Source of the DNA: Pseudomonadota bacterium
GTDB taxonomy: Bacteria > Pseudomonadota > Gammaproteobacteria > Burkholderiales > Burkholderiaceae_C
DNA: 64,000 bases
NCBI GenBank assembly: GCA_020161145.1
Contig: JAIUPQ010000001.1
Location: forward strand, 124,001 to 188,000
Reading direction: 5' to 3'
Both the position numbers and the translations under genes were made by a program. How positions within the stretch are numbered: position 1 is the first letter of the stretch; every line of letters starts with the position of its first letter. The notes beneath the pieces are model-generated. The model was not told the origin of the DNA and ran no database searches. It saw only the letters and a list, made by a program, of their open reading frames with translations. Below are positions 59,560-64,000 of this stretch, one piece after another.

Positions 59560-60981
59560 TTACTCGCGCGTCACGCGCAGCACCTCTTCAAACGAGGTGA
59601 TGCCGTCGCGCACCAGGCGCTCGCCATCCTCGCGCATCGGGCGCCAGCCGCCTTTGCGTGCGGCGGCGGTGATGTCGGCCTCGCTGGCCGAGGCGTGGAT
59701 CAGCTGCTGCACGGCATCGTCCACCACCGCCAGCTCATAGACGCCCGTGCGGCCTTTGTAGCCGGTGTGGCTGCACGCAGGGCAGCCCACCGGGTGCCAG
59801 TGGCCGTCGTCGCCCTGACGCTTGCAGTCGGTGCACAGCTTGCGCACCAGCCGCTGTGCCAGCACGCCCAGCAGGCTGCTGGACAGCAGGAAGGGCTCGA
59901 CCCCCATGTCGATCAGCCGCGCCACGGTGGAGGGCGCGTCGTTGGTGTGCACGGTGGCAAGCACCAGGTGGCCGGTCAGCGAGGCCTGGATGGCGATCTG
60001 CGCGGTCTCGCCGTCGCGGATTTCGCCCACCATGATGACGTCCGGGTCCTGGCGCAAAAAGGCGCGCAGCGCCTTGGCAAACGTCAGCTCGATCTTGGTG
60101 TTGACCTGGGTCTGGCTGATGCCCGGCAGCTCGTATTCGACCGGGTCTTCAATGGTCAGGATGTTGGTGGTGGTGTGGTCGAGCTTGGACAGCGAGGCGT
60201 AGAGCGTGGTCGTCTTGCCCGAGCCCGTGGGGCCGGTGACCAGCACGATGCCGTGCGGCTGCTGCACCAGGCGCGAAAAGGCGGCCAGCACGTCGCCGCT
60301 CATGCCCAGGCCTTCGAGCGAGAAGCGGGCATCGGTCTTGTCCAGCAGGCGCAGCACCGCGCGCTCGCCGTGGGCCGAGGGCAGGGTGGAGACGCGCACG
60401 TCGATGGCGCGCCCGCCAATGCGCAGCGAGATGCGGCCATCCTGCGGCAGGCGTTTTTCGGCAATGTCCAGCTCGGCCATGATCTTCAGCCGCGAGATCA
60501 GTGCCGCGTGCAGCGCCCGGTTGGGCTGCACCACCTCGCGCAGCGTGCCGTCCACGCGAAAACGCACGCTGGAGGCGCGCTCATAGGGCTCGATGTGGAT
60601 GTCGCTGGCGCCGTCACGCGCGGCCTGCGTCAGCAAGGCGTTGAGCATGCGGATGATGGGCGCGTCGTTGGCCGCTTCGAGCAGGTCTTCGACGGCCGGC
60701 AGCTCCTGCATCATGCGCGAGAGATCGACCGCGCTCTCCACCTCGCCCACCACGGCGGCGGCGTTGGACTCGCCGCCGGCATAGGCTTCGGCAATGCGCT
60801 GGGCCAGCGCGGGGCCGGCCTCGGTGTCCACGCGGTCCACCTGGTAGAGCCGCAACACCTCGGCCAGCGCCGCGCGCGACGTGGCCTCGCTGCTTCGCAG
60901 CAGCATCTGCTGGCCGTCGTTTTCCAGCAGCAGCGTGTGGGCCTTGGCAAAGGCGTAGGGCAGGGGGTGGCGCTGCGCCAT
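59560..60981 (-). CDS. gspE: Type II secretion ATPase GspE
   Basis: The 473-residue product powers pseudopilus assembly. It has Walker A GPTGSGKT at 250-257, the Asp box [10 protein letters not shown], Walker [17 protein letters not shown] and the His box [21 protein letters not shown] zinc-binding module with four Cys (CTDCKRQ...[15 protein letters not shown]) follows. Sequence intact. Coupled one base after it to gspD (stop of gspD at 60983). Confidence 0.95.
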   Translation of the reverse strand: MAQRHPLPYAFAKAHTLLLENDGQQMLLRSSEATSRAALAEVLRLYQVDRVDTEAGPALAQRIAEAYAGGESNAAAVVGEVESAVDLSRMMQELPAVEDLLEAANDAPIIRMLNALLTQAARDGASDIHIEPYERASSVRFRVDGTLREVVQPNRALHAALISRLKIMAELDIAEKRLPQDGRISLRIGGRAIDVRVSTLPSAHGERAVLRLLDKTDARFSLEGLGMSGDVLAAFSRLVQQPHGIVLVTGPTGSGKTTTLYASLSKLDHTTTNILTIEDPVEYELPGISQTQVNTKIELTFAKALRAFLRQDPDVIMVGEIRDGETAQIAIQASLTGHLVLATVHTNDAPSTVARLIDMGVEPFLLSSSLLGVLAQRLVRKLCTDCKRQGDDGHWHPVGCPACSHTGYKGRTGVYELAVVDDAVQQLIHASASEADITAAARKGGWRPMREDGERLVRDGITSFEEVLRVTRE

Positions 60982-60982
60982 G

Positions 60983-63193
60983 TCACTGCCCCTGCGGCGG
61001 GGTGTCGGTGGGCGGCAGGGGCTGCGGCTCAGGGGTCGGCGGCGGCACCGGCTGGGGCCGCGCCGGCTGCATCGAGGGCGGCAGCTCGGGCGCCACCGGC
61101 GCCTCGTTGACGGGGTTCAGCACGCTCTCTTCGGGCTGCTGGCTTTGCTGGATGGCGCGGATGGCGTCGTAGCGGTCCACCGTCAGGCGGTCGCTGGCCA
61201 TCTGGTCGCGCATCACCACCGGGCGCAGGAACACCATCAGGTTGCTCTTGATGCGCTTGCGGCTCTGGTTCTTGAACAGGTTGCCCACCAGCGGAATCGA
61301 GGCCAGGCCCGGCACGCGGTCTTCGCCGTCGGTGTACTCGTCGCGCATCAGCCCGCCCAGCACCAGCATCTGGCCGTCGTTGACCACCACGGTGGTCTCC
61401 ACCGCGCTCTTGTCGGTGATCAGGCCCTGGTTGCCGGCGCTGCCCGAGACGTTGGAGTTCTCCTGGTAGATGGTCATGCGCACCGTGCCGCCTTCGCCCA
61501 CCTGGCTCTTGACGCGCAGCGTCAGGCCCACGTCCTTGCGTTCGATGGTCTGGAAGGGGTTGGTCGAGCCGGCGGCGGCGCCGGTGTTGGTGTAGGAGCC
61601 GGTGACGAAGGGCACGTTCTGGCCCACGACGATCTTGGCCTCTTCGTTGTCCAGCGCCATCAGCGTGGGCGTGGACAGCACGTTGGCGCCGGTGGTGTTC
61701 TCCAGGAAGCGCGCCAGCCCGGTCAGCGTGTAGATGCCCTGGATCTTCTGCACCAGGCCCAGGTTGAGGCCGTTGCCGGGCACTTGCAGGCTGCCGGTGG
61801 TGCCGCCCGCGCCGCTGAGCGCCAGGCTCAGGATGTTGTCGCCCTGGGTGCCGAAGTTGGTGCCGGCAATCAGGCCCGCCGTGTTGGCGTTGTTGGCCAG
61901 CAGGCCCTGCCACTGGATGCCCATCTCGGCCGCGCGCTGGGCGTCCACCTTGACGATCAGCGATTCGACGTAAATCTGCGCCCGCCGCGTGTCGAGCTGG
62001 TCGATGACCTGGCGCAGTTGCCGGTAGACGGGCTCGGGGGCCGAGATGATCAGCGAGTTGCTGGACGGGTCGGCCTGGATCTGGCCGCCGGTAGAGGGGC
62101 CGGCCGACTGCGACACCGGCGTGGTGGCGGCCGCGCTGGTGCCGCCCGAGGCGCTGGCGGTGGCGCCGGCGACGCCGCCCATGGGCTGCTGCGGCGCGGG
62201 CCGCTGCGGCGTGGTGCTGATGGGCGACGGGCCACCGGCACCGGCGGCGCCACCGCCCGCCAGACCGCTGGCCAGCGTGGCCCGCAGCACTTCGGCCAGC
62301 TTGACCGCATCGGCGTTGCGCAGATAGACCACCCAGATGCGCCCGGCCGGGCCACTGCCTTCCACCGGGCGGTCGAGCTTGCTCACCAGCGAGCGCACGG
62401 CGGCCATGCGCGTGGGGTTGGCCGCCCGCACGATCAGCGAGTTGCTGCGCGGATCGATCATGATGGTGGTGGCATTGCCCGTGCCCGGTGCCGCGCCGGG
62501 CACGGTGATGCCCGTGCCGCCGTCCGACAGCCGCTGCACCAACGGCGCCACATCCGACGCCAGCGCGTGCTCCAGCGTGATGACCTCCACGTCCGACGCC
62601 ACCGGCTGATCCAGCGCGCTGATCACCTGGGCGATGCGCTGCAGGTTGTCGGCGTAGTCGGTGATGATCAGCGAGCTGGTGGCCGGGTTGGCGTTGATGA
62701 CGTTGTTGGCCGAAATCATCGGCCGCAGGATGGGGATCAGGTTGTTGGGGTTCTCGTGGTTGAGGCGGAAGATCTGCGTCACCACCAGATCACCGCGCTG
62801 CGACGGGGTGCCGATGACCACGGTGCCCGCCTGGAACTTGGCCTCGGCCTCGGGCACCACCTTGAGCAGGCCGCCCACGTCCACCACCGTGAAGCCCAGG
62901 CCGCGCAGCGACGCCAGGTAGCTGCGCCAGGCCTCTTGCGGTGGCTGGGCGCGCTCGTTGGTCAGCGTGATCTGGCCACGCACGCGGGGATCGACCAGGA
63001 TTTGCCGATCCAGCATGGCGCCGATGGCGCGGGTGACCATCTCGATGTCGGCATTGACGAAGTTCAGCGTCACCGGCGCATGGCGTTTGCTGGCCGGCAT
63101 GGGCAGGTCTTGCGCGGCCAGCGGCGCGCCGGTCAACGCCAGGGCAAGCGCGAGCGACGAGAGGGCGAAGCGTTGGAGCGGGTGAGTCGTCAT
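60983..63193 (-). CDS. gspD: Type II secretion outer-membrane secretin GspD
   Basis: The 736-residue product has a signal peptide ([18 protein letters not shown]), N0-N3 domains ([20 protein letters not shown], then [20 protein letters not shown]) and a Gly/Ser/Ala-rich insertion in the third N domain near 320-370. The secretin barrel follows ([61 protein letters not shown]). A Pro-rich C-terminal tail ends the protein. ATG 63193 overlaps the gspN stop by four bases. Confidence 0.95.
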   Translation of the reverse strand: MTTHPLQRFALSSLALALALTGAPLAAQDLPMPASKRHAPVTLNFVNADIEMVTRAIGAMLDRQILVDPRVRGQITLTNERAQPPQEAWRSYLASLRGLGFTVVDVGGLLKVVPEAEAKFQAGTVVIGTPSQRGDLVVTQIFRLNHENPNNLIPILRPMISANNVINANPATSSLIITDYADNLQRIAQVISALDQPVASDVEVITLEHALASDVAPLVQRLSDGGTGITVPGAAPGTGNATTIMIDPRSNSLIVRAANPTRMAAVRSLVSKLDRPVEGSGPAGRIWVVYLRNADAVKLAEVLRATLASGLAGGGAAGAGGPSPISTTPQRPAPQQPMGGVAGATASASGGTSAAATTPVSQSAGPSTGGQIQADPSSNSLIISAPEPVYRQLRQVIDQLDTRRAQIYVESLIVKVDAQRAAEMGIQWQGLLANNANTAGLIAGTNFGTQGDNILSLALSGAGGTTGSLQVPGNGLNLGLVQKIQGIYTLTGLARFLENTTGANVLSTPTLMALDNEEAKIVVGQNVPFVTGSYTNTGAAAGSTNPFQTIERKDVGLTLRVKSQVGEGGTVRMTIYQENSNVSGSAGNQGLITDKSAVETTVVVNDGQMLVLGGLMRDEYTDGEDRVPGLASIPLVGNLFKNQSRKRIKSNLMVFLRPVVMRDQMASDRLTVDRYDAIRAIQQSQQPEESVLNPVNEAPVAPELPPSMQPARPQPVPPPTPEPQPLPPTDTPPQGQ

Positions 63194-63999
63194 GGCGAAC
63201 CGATCGAGATGAGGGACACCGCACCCTGGCGGCGTCCGATGATGTTCAGCAAATTGGCCAGTGCGGCCTCCTGGCCCGGTGCCGCGCTGGCCTGGGCGGT
63301 GAAACGCAGGCCGCGCGGGGTGATCTGCCCCTGGCCATTGAGCAGCAGCGCGCCGCCGAGCGTGCGCAGCGCCAGCGTGGGCGCTGCGCCGGGTGTGCCT
63401 TGCAGCGTGGCTTCGTAGCTGCCCAGCGGCGAGACCACCGCCACCAGCGAGGCGGCGTCCAGCACCCGGAACACGGCACGGCCGCTGAGCTGCCAGGGGC
63501 CCTGGCTGCGTGTCAGCGCCAGGTCATGCGCTTGCAGCAGCAGTTGGCCCTGCGGGCGCAAGGTGTTCAGCGGCGCGCCCAGGCCTTCAAGCACGGCCGC
63601 GGGCCAGACGGCCAGCGTGCCGTCGGGCGCGGTGGTCTGCACCTGCAGCCGCGTTTCGCGCCAGCCGGGCAGCCAGCGCAGCGTGACCTCGCCCGGCATG
63701 GCACCGGGCTGGCTCAGGGTCAAGGCCGCCCCCAGCCAGGTGGGCGACAGGCGCCAGGCCAGACGCTCGGGCAGCCAGACGGCATCACGGCTGCCGGCCC
63801 CGCCGGTCAGCACCAGCAGCGCATCGCCGCGCCAGATGGTGCCGCGCGCATCGGCCAGCAGCACGCGGCCGCCGGTGGCACTGGCCACGCCGCTGGCCAG
63901 CCAGCCAGCCGGTGCCCACAGCAGCACGGCCAGCGCCAGCCCCATCAGCACACCGCCCAGCGCCCAGCGGCGCAGGCGCTGGGCCGGGCGCGGTGGCAC
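63190..63999 (-). CDS. gspN: Type II secretion protein GspN (possibly 5' truncated)
   Basis: The 269-residue frame has an N-terminal membrane helix (WALGGVLMGLALAVLLWAPA) and the periplasmic GspN-like domain (ADARGTIWRGDALLVLTGGA, LAWRLSPTWLGAALTL, PQGQLLLQAHDLAL). The GTG at 63999, at the very edge, gives a sensible basic N-terminus (MPPRPAQRLRRWALGG). It may be the true start, but the frame could extend beyond the window. It precedes gspD with a four-base overlap. Confidence 0.8.
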   Translation of the reverse strand: MPPRPAQRLRRWALGGVLMGLALAVLLWAPAGWLASGVASATGGRVLLADARGTIWRGDALLVLTGGAGSRDAVWLPERLAWRLSPTWLGAALTLSQPGAMPGEVTLRWLPGWRETRLQVQTTAPDGTLAVWPAAVLEGLGAPLNTLRPQGQLLLQAHDLALTRSQGPWQLSGRAVFRVLDAASLVAVVSPLGSYEATLQGTPGAAPTLALRTLGGALLLNGQGQITPRGLRFTAQASAAPGQEAALANLLNIIGRRQGAVSLISIGSP

Positions 64000-64000
64000 G

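Overview
The window is high-GC proteobacterial DNA, most likely a betaproteobacterium of the order Burkholderiales and probably the family Comamonadaceae. This rests on the order and sequence of the spc/alpha ribosomal genes, dense coding with long antisense shadow ORFs, and the neighbourhood of dsbD, CueR/CopA and the gsp genes. The genus cannot be told from sequence alone.

Layout. (1) 1-4819: the end of the spc operon and the alpha operon, secY (partial)-infA-rpmJ-rpsM-rpsK-rpsD-rpoA-rplQ, closed by a clear terminator, then dsbD. (2) 6770-22189: first half of a type VI secretion system (T6SS). A plus-strand membrane-complex operon (tssJ-tssK-tssL-tssM-tagF) is followed by the phospho-switch genes (pppA phosphatase, tagH FHA protein, ppkA-like kinase) and by envelope lipoproteins and a polysaccharide deacetylase. 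(3) 22025-31828, minus strand: a vgrG effector module. Its order is TPR-methyltransferase, vgrG, DUF6484-like, DUF2169, a ketosynthase-like pseudoenzyme, a DUF4150/PAAR-like protein ending in a NucA/NucB-type nuclease domain, a SUKH (SMI1/KNR4) protein, an unknown protein, a TIGR02270-like protein and a tiny membrane protein. (4) 31900-36350: an AT-richer accessory patch. It holds an orphan antitoxin, an IS4-family element, a Fic-like gene, a second IS whose transposase carries an amber stop, and a caspase-like protein just downstream of clpV. (5) 36380-47628, minus strand: the T6SS sheath operon tssA-tssB-tssC-hcp-hcp2-tagJ-tssE-tssF-tssG-clpV, with a good sigma70-like promoter before tssA. 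A LuxR-type response regulator and a hybrid histidine kinase lie just upstream on the same strand. (6) 50394-53626: initiator tRNA-Met, a cardiolipin synthase-type gene, a bacterial ionotropic-glutamate-receptor-like channel and a coiled-coil protein. (7) 53749-57062: a copper-resistance locus (copZ, copA, cueR) with two divergent MerR-type promoters. (8) 57059-64000: a GGDEF diguanylate cyclase and the type II secretion genes gspF-gspE-gspD-gspN.

How the parts work together. Nearly half of the window makes one T6SS, with all 13 core components present, so the system is probably functional. The kinase/phosphatase/FHA set points to threonine-phosphorylation control of firing. The vgrG module supplies a predicted DNase effector with its loader and immunity genes. 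The patch downstream of clpV looks like a second, IS-disrupted cargo pair (caspase-like plus Fic-like).

Most notable: an 81-bp palindromic element has entered the reading frames of two T6SS genes in the same frame (three tandem copies in a LysM lipoprotein, one in the kinase), and a degenerate non-coding copy lies before the tRNA.
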